From Lachancea thermotolerans CBS 6340 (Eukaryota; Ascomycota; Saccharomycetes; Saccharomycetales; Saccharomycetaceae), in the NCBI RefSeq assembly GCF_000142805.1, contig NC_013080.1, positions 930,001 through 994,000 on the forward strand: a stretch of DNA of 64,000 bases, given 5' to 3'. Under the pieces are notes generated by a model, which was not told the origin of the DNA, made no database searches, and saw only the letters and a list, made by a program, of their open reading frames with translations. Positions 35,505-44,553 of this stretch are shown in pieces. Position 1 is the first letter of the stretch, and each line of letters opens with the position of its first letter. The position numbers and the translations under genes were made by a program.

Positions 35505-36515
35505 ATGAGGGCCCCACCTGCTCCGAGAAAATCAAGAGCGCGGTTTGTCCGTCGAAAGGCGGGGCAAGTCTATCAAGTTATATCCCTTCGAAGATTAAAG
35601 AAAAAATATAATCTACACCGGCTTCATAAAATACATCGCAACAACATCCGCAATGGGAACCCAAGGGGAGTGCCTCCATACAGATGTGACGCCCTATCAT
35701 TTTCAAATGAGTTACTGCATGTTACATCAAATTCCGTCTCGCCAGCAGCTAAGCACAAGCCACTATTGATAGCATCCTTTCCAAACGGCTGTTCACGCTC
35801 TCCCCGTGTCAAGATTCTTCAAAAAAACATGCTTTCGAGGTTTTGGATGAGCAAGAGACGTTTCAAATTACGCAGGTTCAACCCAGGCCTCGAAAAAGCC
35901 TTTATTGATGAGGAAGACGCCCTTAGCAATGACTGCTTTCGTAGCTGTCGCCTTATAAAAAAGCAGACTTCAAAGTTTGCAGACGTCAAGTTCGATTTTG
36001 AAAAGAAGAACGTATTTAAGACAGTTTGCATGTCGACGGATCATCTCGAAGATCGCACCCCTCGATTTTTGGAGTTCAATGCAGGGCAGAGCATTCGGCT
36101 CGAGGAATTTCCATCGCTAAACTTAGCCAGAGGAGAAATAAGAAATTTTGAGCGACCAGGGCCATTTGCTTTAGAGTGCGAAGCCAGCGTTCTTCAACAG
36201 TTAAGACAGAAAGCAAAGCATAGGCTAGAATGGTTGCGCTGGAACGTGAGTGAGTTAGCTCCGAGACTTTCGACTCTGGCCGCCCCTGACGTCTTTATTG
36301 TAAGTGGCATTGTGCGGCCGTATGATGCTTCATCCGATTTGCTCGACGCAGACCTGCGAACAATGCAGACAAAAATCTCTGCATTAGTTGAGGCGTCGAG
36401 GCATGCCGGGAGCGCCTTCAACAGCTACAACCAGATGCTACGTAAGCTAGAGACAATTTCACCAAGAGCAAGCAAAACTATTCGACGTGCAACTACACGG
36501 CAACTCGTTAGGTAA
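35505..36515 (+). CDS. OSW1: Basic protein in the OSW1 position (putative outer spore wall protein)
   Basis: A 336-residue protein I identify only by position: it lies between SEC63 and TRE2 as OSW1 (YOR255W, 278 residues) does in S. cerevisiae, with DAP1 from the partner segment next to it. Osw1 is needed for the outer spore wall during sporulation. Visible here: a very basic N-terminus (RKSRARFVRRK ... LRRLKKKYNLHRLHKIHRNN, residues about 8-50), another basic block near 110-125, no signal peptide or membrane segment, and a helical C-terminal half (LRQKAKHRLEWLRWNVSELA onward, about 233-336). Two Ndt80-type MSE cores upstream are consistent with a sporulation gene. Alternative: a lineage-specific nucleic-acid-binding protein that replaced OSW1. 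Confidence 0.55.
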   Translation: MRAPPAPRKSRARFVRRKAGQVYQVISLRRLKKKYNLHRLHKIHRNNIRNGNPRGVPPYRCDALSFSNELLHVTSNSVSPAAKHKPLLIASFPNGCSRSPRVKILQKNMLSRFWMSKRRFKLRRFNPGLEKAFIDEEDALSNDCFRSCRLIKKQTSKFADVKFDFEKKNVFKTVCMSTDHLEDRTPRFLEFNAGQSIRLEEFPSLNLARGEIRNFERPGPFALECEASVLQQLRQKAKHRLEWLRWNVSELAPRLSTLAAPDVFIVSGIVRPYDASSDLLDADLRTMQTKISALVEASRHAGSAFNSYNQMLRKLETISPRASKTIRRATTRQLVR

Positions 36516-36611
36516 CTAAATTGAAAACCCCGTTAGCCTAGAATAAATATACTTAAAGGAATAGCTCCCTCATACATTTAGGCGCCCGAGAAAGCTTACC
36601 ATGTCGCGGGC

Positions 36612-37064
36612 TTAGATGTTCACGCCCGGCTCTGGGACTAGCTCTCCGATGCATGGGTACTTGTTCTGGAAGTGCTCTAGCCAACCATTCAAGGACTCCA
36701 TGTCCTGGCCAGTGAGGTCTGACAAATCATCCATGGGCTGGTCCCAGTGTCTAAGCGTGTCTAGCTCAAAGGAGTTAGTTGCTAGACCACGGGACGCGTC
36801 GTGGCCAGCAAAGTTGGAGTATGGCCCACTAGGCCCATAAAATTGCCTCCCTTGGGAGCAGTCGAACACTTTGCCTTTTATCGCAATGAAAATCTTCTCG
36901 TCGTCATGTCCGTTGTATTTGTATAGTGTCCTTGGAAAGAACTTTCCCTCCACGATTGGTTCTTCGGTCTTTGCCGTTTGGTTATCAGCAACTTCCCCTG
37001 TCAGACCAGTAGGGTCTTCGCTGGTCTTCACGCCGCCAAACAAAAAGTTCTTCACAAAAGACAT
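36612..37064 (-). CDS. DAP1: Heme-binding damage-response protein Dap1 (MAPR/PGRMC family)
   Basis: A cytochrome b5-like heme-binding protein of the membrane-associated progesterone receptor family; in yeast it supports the P450 enzyme Erg11 in ergosterol synthesis and resistance to alkylation damage. The 150-residue product (S. cerevisiae 152) has a short hydrophobic N-terminus ([10 protein letters not shown]) and the conserved core [20 protein letters not shown] followed by [17 protein letters not shown]; the tyrosine of GPY corresponds to the axial heme ligand Tyr113 of human PGRMC1. It ends [16 protein letters not shown], nearly identical to the homologue. The frame extends 15 codons up to a TTG; ATG at 37064 is used. 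Confidence 0.96.
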   Translation of the reverse strand: MSFVKNFLFGGVKTSEDPTGLTGEVADNQTAKTEEPIVEGKFFPRTLYKYNGHDDEKIFIAIKGKVFDCSQGRQFYGPSGPYSNFAGHDASRGLATNSFELDTLRHWDQPMDDLSDLTGQDMESLNGWLEHFQNKYPCIGELVPEPGVNI

Positions 37065-37343
37065 ATTGTATTCTAATTGATATTTCCCTGCTAAAGATGC
37101 TTGCTTCAAAGAACAACTAAGCGTCTCAATTTGTTAATTGAACAGTTCTTCTTGATGAGGTCTTTCCCAAACGAGGGGAGGTTTGGTACATTCCAGATCA
37201 TCAAGTTAAACGAACACAGGCGTTGAAAGTACATGAGCATATAAGCTCAACAATTTGGTGTGATTGCCAAGGAACGCCTCCCCAGTTAAACCATATATGT
37301 ATCGATTATCTAAATAAGACAACACGGCTTTATATACCTGCCG

Positions 37344-39698
37344 CTAGGTGCTTCCTGCGTACTCTATAAACGATTCTGCTGATTTTAGCAGAATTTCCGC
37401 CGCTAAGTTCGCTTGGTCTTGTGCTCTAGTTGCATCCCTGTCGAAGATTGCGTCTTTGATACCTGGAAAACTCCATGAGCTATGCGGACTTTGGTCCTTT
37501 AGAGTAGGACCGAAGAGAACATTTTTGTAGAATGGCCTATGCGGCAAGCCTTGGAGCGCACAGTGCCTTATACCAATGTGCGTTAATTTCTTGTTCCAAT
37601 TCCACCTATCAACGGCGACAAAGGAAGGTTCAATGCCCTCATTCTCGACCATCACGATATTATTCCACGCACGAACCCAATTGGTGGATTGTTCGTCAAT
37701 GCGTTTCCAAGCAGTAATGCCCTCGCCGAGCTGCTCGAAGTCGACATCCAAGCCTTCCGCACTCTCTTGAAGGTCCTGCAACAACTGCTGTAGGGTCTCG
37801 CTGTACTGCGCAATTCCTAGAGGAATCATAGGCTCGTCGGCCAACTTGAGAGCCATCTTGAACACATATAGCAGCACTTCTGAGCTTTTTTCCCAGTAAT
37901 CCTCATTTATAGATTGCTTTAGGCGCTCGAAGGTGTCATCGCAGCTTTCAATGGGGTATTTTCTTTCTAGTACATGAGGCGCTGATATCGCTGCCACAGG
38001 GATACCGTGTGCAAGGAAGGCGCTCCAGTCGCCAAATTGTTGCACAGTCCTGATCTCGGTATCAACGCCCGTTTTTAGGTCCTCATCCTTCAAAAAATCA
38101 AAAAGCAGAGGGTGTGCTTGGATGTCGAGGTTAAGACTATCGGAGGTAACACCCAGCTGGCTAATGTCCAGCACTGTGTAAACCTCATTCTTAATCTTGA
38201 TAAGTTCGGACTCTAGAAGCTCAGTGGCACCCGCGTGTCCAAATTGAGAGGCATCATAAGAGATAAAATAGATGGTCCTCAGTGGTTTCCAGCCGTATTT
38301 ATATTTTACCTGCTGAAACAGTTGTGCCAAGGATAATAAAGCGGCCGTCCCATAGTTTGGGTAGGTGCACCCTGTGCAAGCAGAGTCTCGAGCTGAACTT
38401 ATTATAATAGCTTTGTCTGATTGTTCCCTGCCTTCGATTCTCCCAGCGATGCTCCAAGAAAAGTGCTCCTGCCTAACAACAGGATCTAATGAAAAATCAA
38501 TCTTTAGGTCATTCGCAGTGCCACTGTACCATCCATCCTCGAACTTAATGCCACCTTCTTTGGTCATTTCTTTCCGTAATTGTTCGGCCTGTCTCCGAGA
38601 AAGTGGGATGGTTGGAATCTTTGGAACCATAAGAGATTCGCTTAGCTCGATTCTGTTTCGTAGGGATGATGTCCAGCCCGGAGATAAAGGGTCCCCCATG
38701 TCGTAGCGAAAATTTTGAACAGATTTTTGCTGGATGCTATCAATTTGGTCTTCGCCGTAACCGTCAGAAATGAAAAATATGGCTTTTATACCGGCCTCCT
38801 GCGCCTCCACAACCTGCTCTCCGGCATTTTTGCTGTAATGAATCAGGGCTACTGTGTTGTCGTCAATCAAGTTTTCCTCTTTTAATTTTCGGTAATCTTC
38901 TCCCGAACCATAATGTGCATACAGTAGGTTAGCCTCTCTGACTTCACCTTTAACGCTCAAAGGGTTGAAATTCTGTTCACTCAATTCCAGGCTCAACTTT
39001 CCCCCAGATTTGGCATAAGCAGTCAAGCTCACATTCCCAGGGTAGTTAAGATACGTTTTGAAAGCTGCATCTCCAGCCACACGGAGCCCATTATTCGCAA
39101 ACGCTTCTCTTATATATTGGGAAACTGCAAAGTCACCCTTTGTTCCAGCCATGTGAGGCATACTGCTAATGTATTCCAGATCGTTTTCCATTTTTGATAG
39201 ATCCAAAGCCCTTTTAGCATAAGACATCAACTGCGTTTTATCGGAAAACATCCCTCGGGTACCAGTAGTTCTCTCACTAGGCAAAAGCCCGCTTGAGGAC
39301 ACATAGTAAATGAATAGCGACGCAAAGAAAACATAAACAAACCGCCGTAGTATCAGCGGATTCCCGATTTTACTGAGGTAGTAGTCAACTTTGTGTGAGG
39401 CCATAGACATCAACACCGCAAGCGGATCAGCGATTCTGTTCCTCACAGGGGTCACGACACAGTTTTTGAACTTTTGCCTAAGGCGTGCGACTCTACTCTG
39501 GGTGCTTGCTAGCGGGTCCTCGTCAAAGTCCATTATTTCAAACTGAGGCTCCTGGCCTTCTCTCATTTCCTCAACGTAACCAGGTGGGTTCGGAGGCAGT
39601 TCTTCAGCGGCCAAGGAAGCCGACGAATCGTTAGATTCTGGCGAGTCTCCAATGTCATCTTGCCCAACTGGTCTGTACCTGTTTGAAGAGCTCACCAT
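37344..39698 (-). CDS. TRE2: Transferrin-receptor-like membrane protein Tre1/Tre2
   Basis: A type II membrane protein with the transferrin receptor-like (M28 peptidase-like) ectodomain. In S. cerevisiae the duplicates Tre1 (YPL176C) and Tre2 (YOR256C) act with Bsd2 and the ubiquitin ligase Rsp5 to send the metal transporter Smf1 to the vacuole. The 784-residue product has a cytosolic tail with a PPxY motif, PPGY at 38-41, for WW-domain binding, one membrane segment at about 118-136, a protease-associated domain (about 220-390), the M28-like domain (about 430-620; contains SARDSACTGC but probably no functional zinc site) and a C-terminal helical dimerisation domain. It represents the pre-duplication single gene; neighbours OSW1/CDC31 and SPT14 match both copies. 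Confidence 0.93.
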   Translation of the reverse strand: MVSSSNRYRPVGQDDIGDSPESNDSSASLAAEELPPNPPGYVEEMREGQEPQFEIMDFDEDPLASTQSRVARLRQKFKNCVVTPVRNRIADPLAVLMSMASHKVDYYLSKIGNPLILRRFVYVFFASLFIYYVSSSGLLPSERTTGTRGMFSDKTQLMSYAKRALDLSKMENDLEYISSMPHMAGTKGDFAVSQYIREAFANNGLRVAGDAAFKTYLNYPGNVSLTAYAKSGGKLSLELSEQNFNPLSVKGEVREANLLYAHYGSGEDYRKLKEENLIDDNTVALIHYSKNAGEQVVEAQEAGIKAIFFISDGYGEDQIDSIQQKSVQNFRYDMGDPLSPGWTSSLRNRIELSESLMVPKIPTIPLSRRQAEQLRKEMTKEGGIKFEDGWYSGTANDLKIDFSLDPVVRQEHFSWSIAGRIEGREQSDKAIIISSARDSACTGCTYPNYGTAALLSLAQLFQQVKYKYGWKPLRTIYFISYDASQFGHAGATELLESELIKIKNEVYTVLDISQLGVTSDSLNLDIQAHPLLFDFLKDEDLKTGVDTEIRTVQQFGDWSAFLAHGIPVAAISAPHVLERKYPIESCDDTFERLKQSINEDYWEKSSEVLLYVFKMALKLADEPMIPLGIAQYSETLQQLLQDLQESAEGLDVDFEQLGEGITAWKRIDEQSTNWVRAWNNIVMVENEGIEPSFVAVDRWNWNKKLTHIGIRHCALQGLPHRPFYKNVLFGPTLKDQSPHSSWSFPGIKDAIFDRDATRAQDQANLAAEILLKSAESFIEYAGST

Positions 39699-39813
39699 TA
39701 GTGGGCCTTTTGTATTGTTTAGATGAGGTGTTACTTATTTGGAAGAAGAGGCAAATTGAAAACGAGTTTTTGAGTGCCTATACGTAATGCCTTTAAACAT
39801 CAAGTGAAGAACA

Positions 39814-41202
39814 ATGGGCTACAGAGTAGCGTATGTCATGCAGTTGTAATGCTTACAACAACCTGATAACTAACTGGCGCTCCACAGAATGGTGTGCGAC
39901 TTTTTCTACCCCCAACTTGGGGGGGTCGAGTTCCACATATATCACTTATCTCAGAAGCTGATAAGTCTGGGACATTTAGTAGTCATTATAACACACGCCT
40001 ACGGCGACCGCACGGGAGTTCGATATTTGACAAATGGCCTTAAGGTTTATCACATACCTTATTTTGTCGCATATCGCGAGACAGCATTCCCCACAATCTT
40101 TGGCAGTTTCCTGATAGTTAGAAATATCCTGATCCGAGAACAAATCCAGATCGTCCACACCCATGTGAGCGTATCTCCATTGACACATGAAACTCTTTTG
40201 CATGCCAATGTTATGGGTCTACAAACCTTGCTTACCGATCACTCTCTGTATGGTTTCGATACATTATCGGAGATTCTTAATAATAAAATGTTAAAATTCG
40301 CTTTGACCAACACTGGTGCTGTCATATGTGTCTCTAACACTTGCAAAGAAAACATGATTATCAGATCGAAATTAAATCCGTCCAGTATTTCTGTTATACC
40401 GAATGCAGTGGTTAGCCATGATTTTACTCCCGCTACAAAAGGTTCGAAGGCTCCAGGTGAAATAACAATTGTCGTGATATCTCGGCTCTATCCTAACAAA
40501 GGTGCTGACCTGCTCACTCACATCATTCCTCGCATTTGTGAAATTGAAGACAAGGTCAAATTCATTATAGGCGGAGATGGCCCTAAGTTTGTCGATTTTC
40601 AGCAGATGATAGAATCTTATAGGCTTCAAGATAAAGTTCAGCTAGTGGGAGCTGTTCAGCATGAAAACGTCAGAGATGTATTGTGTCGCGGTGATATTTA
40701 TTTACATGCAAGTCTAACTGAAGCTTTTGGTACTGCGCTAGTAGAAGCAGCTTCCTGTGGGCTTTTAATTGTTACAACCACAGCTGGAGGTATTCCCGAA
40801 GTTCTTCCAAAGCATATGACCGTTTTTGCGCAAGAAACATCAGTATCATGCCTGGTTGCCGCTACCAGGAAAGCTATACAATCTTTACGGGAAGGCACTG
40901 TTGACACAACTTCCTTCCATGAGGAGATATCTTCCATGTATGATTGGGTTGACGTGGCAAAACGGACAGTAGCAGTTTATGATTCATTAGCGCAGAGTCC
41001 GATGCCAAGAAATAAGTCATGGTATAAAATGCTAAAAAATTTTCATGAAAGAAATGATGGGCCTTGGGCTATGCCGCTCTATGTGCTTTGTTACCTAGTG
41101 GAAAATATGCTCTACCTTTTCCTAGAATGGTGGTACCCCCGAAGTGAAATTGATTTGGCGCCAAAATGGCCAATTAACCAAAACCACGCAGCAAGCCCGT
41201 AA
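39814..41202 (+). CDS. SPT14: GPI N-acetylglucosaminyltransferase catalytic subunit Spt14/Gpi3 (two exons)
   Basis: Catalyses the first step of GPI anchor synthesis, transfer of GlcNAc from UDP-GlcNAc to phosphatidylinositol on the ER face. Spliced from exons 39814-39830 and 39888-41202, giving 443 residues starting [18 protein letters not shown]. Without the intron the frame would start at the internal ATG 39889 and lose MGYRVA, which begins the first glycosyltransferase beta strand. The GT4 catalytic motif E-x7-E is EAFGTALVE (about residue 287). A hydrophobic segment near the C-terminus ([21 protein letters not shown]) anchors it, and the lumenal tail is short. The S. cerevisiae gene (YPL175W) also has a 5' intron. 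Convergent with NIP100, 5 bases between stops. Confidence 0.93.
39831..39887 (+). other. Spliceosomal intron of SPT14
   Basis: 57 bases from a consensus 5' site GTATGT (39831-39836) to CAG (39885-39887), with a branch-point sequence AACTAAC at 39868-39874 (one mismatch to TACTAAC) placing the branch A about 14 bases before the 3' site. Splicing joins codon GC/A and yields the conserved N-terminus. It is the only intron I can support in the window. Confidence 0.85.
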
Positions 41203-41207
41203 AGTTC

Positions 41208-43667
41208 TCATTGTTTGCACAATCCACTGAGAAGACTCTCAATACCAATGCTTCTCTCTTTCAAGGATTTGCAATAGTAGGAAGATATATTTGTTGAACG
41301 TTCTTTGCCTGAATAATTAACATCCAGCGGAACAACATCTAGAGACTTGACTAGGCAGTCAATGCTTTTATGTGCATCGTTCAGCTTTGTAAAAAATTCT
41401 GAATTCACAATGTTTCCACGAGCTTCTATCGGCTTTCTGAGCCACTTGTCCTCTTCCAAAGTATATTTCGCCTCTTCATGTTTTACAATGACCCTTCGTA
41501 AATCACTTATCTGTGAAATAAGATCGATTTTGTCGGTCGCTTCCATTTCCTTTACCAAGTCAATCATCTGAGGCTTGGGAAACAGGAAGTTTTGTCTAAT
41601 TCTCTCAGACTCTAGCTTCTCTGTCAGCTCCGAACTTCTTGCCTGGAGAGCGGACACGCTGGCTTCGAGGGTGTTTTTGTTGCATTTGAGCCCGTGTAAT
41701 TCTTGCTGGAGTTTAACAATGGTTTCTTCTTGATGCTTATGACGCTCAACCTTATTTTCATAAACTTTTAGTTTGAGCTCAAGCTCTTCTATTCTATTGT
41801 CTCTGAGACGAGCCTTTGGCGTTGAGCCATTTGAGTTATGTACCCTGTCTTCAACCAATAAATTTGACTGCAGCTTAGGCTGCTCAACCGAGACCTTTGA
41901 CGCACTCGAGATCTTGTCAAACTTCATATTTTCTAATACAAAGTTTAAGGCTTCAAGGCTTTCAATGGCTCGATCTATGCTATCATTGTCTGACTTACCA
42001 GACGTCAATATGAAAACGACATCCTGAAAATAAGTTGATAGCAACTCCGAAATTTTTGGGTCATGGGTAACGCCAGCTGATCCTATGGGTATTTGCTCTT
42101 GTTGCTTCTTACATGTAGTGGCGAGCTGCTTGGCCTTAGAATGGATAAGCGACACTTTCTTTAAATCAAAGTCTTTCGAGAGAATGTCAAAAATCAAGGG
42201 TAAAAAGGTTTCCGCAGTAGCGCTTATGAAGGAAAGCAAAAAAGAAGCGTCTTTATTTAACGGCCCTCCCTGATTCTTGAGATGATGCGCTATTGAATCT
42301 GCTGAGCATTCCTGGGGAATTTTGTTGTCAAAAATTAGCTCCTTCCATTCATTGATTTGAAAGGCTGTAGGTTTAAAGGAATGTAGGGTATCAGTGTATA
42401 TCTCTCTTTGACGATGCCAGGCCATGAGTTCTTGTGCCATCAATTGTAAAAAAAAGCTGCCTTGAAGTTTGACCTGCAAATCAGCTGGAAATTGTTCTTG
42501 CAATAGATGATTTGATAAGAATTGGACCTGCTTGGACAATGTAAGAGGTGCGCGAGACCCTTGGTCCCCCAGCCCTATATTACTGAATTTTTCGTTCAAA
42601 ACACTTCGTTTCGCTATCATTTGAGTTTTAGAAAGCTGACTGCTTAACTGCTCAATTTGCTGGCAGAAGTCTCTGGTATTTGCGTGTGATTTGACGCGTT
42701 CAAGCTCGTGTAAAAGCTCTGCTCTCTCACTTTCTAAAAGGGTAATGGTATGTTTGTCTCTATCAGCATTTTCGCGCAGTATACGTAGCTGTTCAGAAAG
42801 TTCTTCTTCCAAGTCACTGTAGATTTGTTGCAAATCTTTGGCAACGACGTGCTCTGATTTCAATTCTTCGACAGTTGCTTTGAAAGACTCGACCCTCGCG
42901 TTCAAGTCGGTATTTTCTTCGGTTAATTTGTCGATTATTTGATTGTCAGCGGATTTGGAAGCTAAACTCTCGACTACGTGTTTACACTCGTCGAGCTCTG
43001 CAGCCGTAACCGAGAGCTCCATCTTGATCTGGTCGTTTTCTGCTGCCAACGAAATGCATTCCTCATTAGACTCATCTAGAGATTCCTGAAGCTTGGAAAG
43101 AGCTACCTCAACTAACTGATTACGTTTCCAAAGTGCCTCATGAGACAATTTCCCGGCGTCTGTCTCCCATTCATGTTCTTCAATACTTCTGCGTAAGTCA
43201 ACTTCTTGCTGAAGAGCACTAAGGTCCTGCCGTAGTGTTGCTAGCTCTTGTTGCAATCCTATGATAACACTCATCAGTTCTTCGTTTTCTTCTTTGAGCG
43301 CTTCCTTATCAATGGCACAGTTTTCTAATTGTAGCTCCAAGTCCGCGTATCTATGGTGCAGACCGTAAAGCTTATCCTGCAATTTGAGGATTACGCCATG
43401 AAGATTGCGCGACTCGTTGGGGCTCGAAGCCACAGAGCCGCTCGTGCTAATAGGACGAACTGTTTCGATCCTGCCGAACAGTCCGTAAAGACCATCTTTG
43501 AGAGTTTGGTTGAAATATCGAACTCCTTGCACTGAGCCGTCGTTCTTGCCACATTTTTCGTCTAGCTCAACACCGCACCAAGTGCCTGGTGCAAACTCTG
43601 TTTCGCCGATGAACCTAACAGTACCCTGAAGCCCATTGAGAGCCACTCTTTTCCCAAGTTCGGCCAT
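41208..43667 (-). CDS. NIP100: Dynactin large subunit Nip100 (p150Glued)
   Basis: The p150-type subunit of dynactin, which links dynein to microtubules and helps the spindle move into the bud neck. The 819-residue product (S. cerevisiae 868) begins with a CAP-Gly microtubule-binding domain, residues about 4-70, with signature GKNDGS at 40-45 and FAPGTWCGVELD at 25-36. This is followed by long coiled coils (about 90-330, 600-710), a middle globular region (about 380-560) and a short helical C-terminus. Length and layout fit p150Glued and not the CLIP-170-type Bik1, which has zinc knuckles at its end. Divergent from CDC31 over 122 bases, which include a perfect PAC motif. Confidence 0.94.
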   Translation of the reverse strand: MAELGKRVALNGLQGTVRFIGETEFAPGTWCGVELDEKCGKNDGSVQGVRYFNQTLKDGLYGLFGRIETVRPISTSGSVASSPNESRNLHGVILKLQDKLYGLHHRYADLELQLENCAIDKEALKEENEELMSVIIGLQQELATLRQDLSALQQEVDLRRSIEEHEWETDAGKLSHEALWKRNQLVEVALSKLQESLDESNEECISLAAENDQIKMELSVTAAELDECKHVVESLASKSADNQIIDKLTEENTDLNARVESFKATVEELKSEHVVAKDLQQIYSDLEEELSEQLRILRENADRDKHTITLLESERAELLHELERVKSHANTRDFCQQIEQLSSQLSKTQMIAKRSVLNEKFSNIGLGDQGSRAPLTLSKQVQFLSNHLLQEQFPADLQVKLQGSFFLQLMAQELMAWHRQREIYTDTLHSFKPTAFQINEWKELIFDNKIPQECSADSIAHHLKNQGGPLNKDASFLLSFISATAETFLPLIFDILSKDFDLKKVSLIHSKAKQLATTCKKQQEQIPIGSAGVTHDPKISELLSTYFQDVVFILTSGKSDNDSIDRAIESLEALNFVLENMKFDKISSASKVSVEQPKLQSNLLVEDRVHNSNGSTPKARLRDNRIEELELKLKVYENKVERHKHQEETIVKLQQELHGLKCNKNTLEASVSALQARSSELTEKLESERIRQNFLFPKPQMIDLVKEMEATDKIDLISQISDLRRVIVKHEEAKYTLEEDKWLRKPIEARGNIVNSEFFTKLNDAHKSIDCLVKSLDVVPLDVNYSGKERSTNISSYYCKSLKERSIGIESLLSGLCKQ

Positions 43668-43685
43668 CCGACGAGCTGTCGTAAT

Positions 43686-43695
43686 GCGATGAGAT
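43686..43695 (+). promoter_or_regulatory. Perfect PAC motif between NIP100 and CDC31
   Basis: GCGATGAGAT matches the PAC consensus GCGATGAGMT fully. PAC sites normally mark rRNA-synthesis and ribosome-assembly genes (Dot6/Tod6), which neither neighbour is. It lies 19 bases from the NIP100 start and 95 from the CDC31 start. Confidence 0.4.
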
Positions 43696-43789
43696 CTGAT
43701 AGCTTCAACCTTGAAATAAAAAACAAAATTAACCTTTCACAATTACCTAAATACTAGCTAAAAGAACAAAATCTGATCAATTAAAAGAC

Positions 43790-44320
43790 ATGAGCCATAG
43801 AAGGACTACGCCAAGAGGCTCGTTAAATGGAGCTGGCTCGTACAAGCCTTCCAACTCTGAAAACAGCGTTTTACAACGCGAGCTATTGGAGGAGAACAAG
43901 CAAGAGATTTTTGAGGCATTCTCTCTTTTTGACATGAACAACGATGGATTTCTCGACTATCACGAATTCAAGGTGGCTGCGCGCGCGCTGGGTTTCGAAA
44001 TGTCGAAAACTGAGCTGCTAGAACTGCTGGAAAAATACGACCGTGATGGAAGGCGACTGATTCATTATGATGACTTTTTCCTCGTGATGGGCGAAAGAAT
44101 ACTAGAGCGTGATCCGCTTGACGAGATCAGGCGTGCGTTCAAACTATTCGATGATGATAATACCGGCAAGATCAGTTTGAAGAACCTTCGGCGCGTGGCG
44201 AAGGAACTGGGGGAGAACCTCACTGATGACGAGCTTCGCGCCATGATTGATGAGTTCGATCTTGACAACGATGGAGAAATAAGTGAACGCGAGTTCATCG
44301 CGATATGCACCGATATGTAA
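43790..44320 (+). CDS. CDC31: Centrin Cdc31
   Basis: Calcium-binding centrin of the spindle pole body half-bridge, needed for SPB duplication with Sfi1 and Kar1, also present in the Sac3/Thp1 mRNA export complex. The 176-residue product (S. cerevisiae 161) has a longer basic N-terminus ([19 protein letters not shown]) and four EF hands: loop 1 at 48-59 ([12 protein letters not shown]), loop 2 at 84-95 ([12 protein letters not shown], poor calcium site), loop 3 at 121-132 ([12 protein letters not shown], lacking the final acidic ligand) and loop 4 at 157-168 ([12 protein letters not shown]). So only loops 1 and 4 look fully competent, which is the usual centrin pattern. The ATG at 43790 is the first in frame. 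Confidence 0.96.
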   Translation: MSHRRTTPRGSLNGAGSYKPSNSENSVLQRELLEENKQEIFEAFSLFDMNNDGFLDYHEFKVAARALGFEMSKTELLELLEKYDRDGRRLIHYDDFFLVMGERILERDPLDEIRRAFKLFDDDNTGKISLKNLRRVAKELGENLTDDELRAMIDEFDLDNDGEISEREFIAICTDM

Positions 44321-44553
44321 TCGTCGGCCGCCGCTACGCCATTATGTAGATGTATTATTATGGAGGGTTCAATAATGTGAATGCTCAATGGGTCATGTGC
44401 TTTTCACATGCCCAAACTCAAGCGAAACTTTCAGAAAATTTTAATGAGCAAAGGTCTATGCTTGTATGAGAAGGCCGGGCTGTCTTGAAGTGACAAGAAC
44501 GCAGTTCAAATATCTGGATAAGCTTTTCGACCGAACTCTCGTAGCTACCGACT

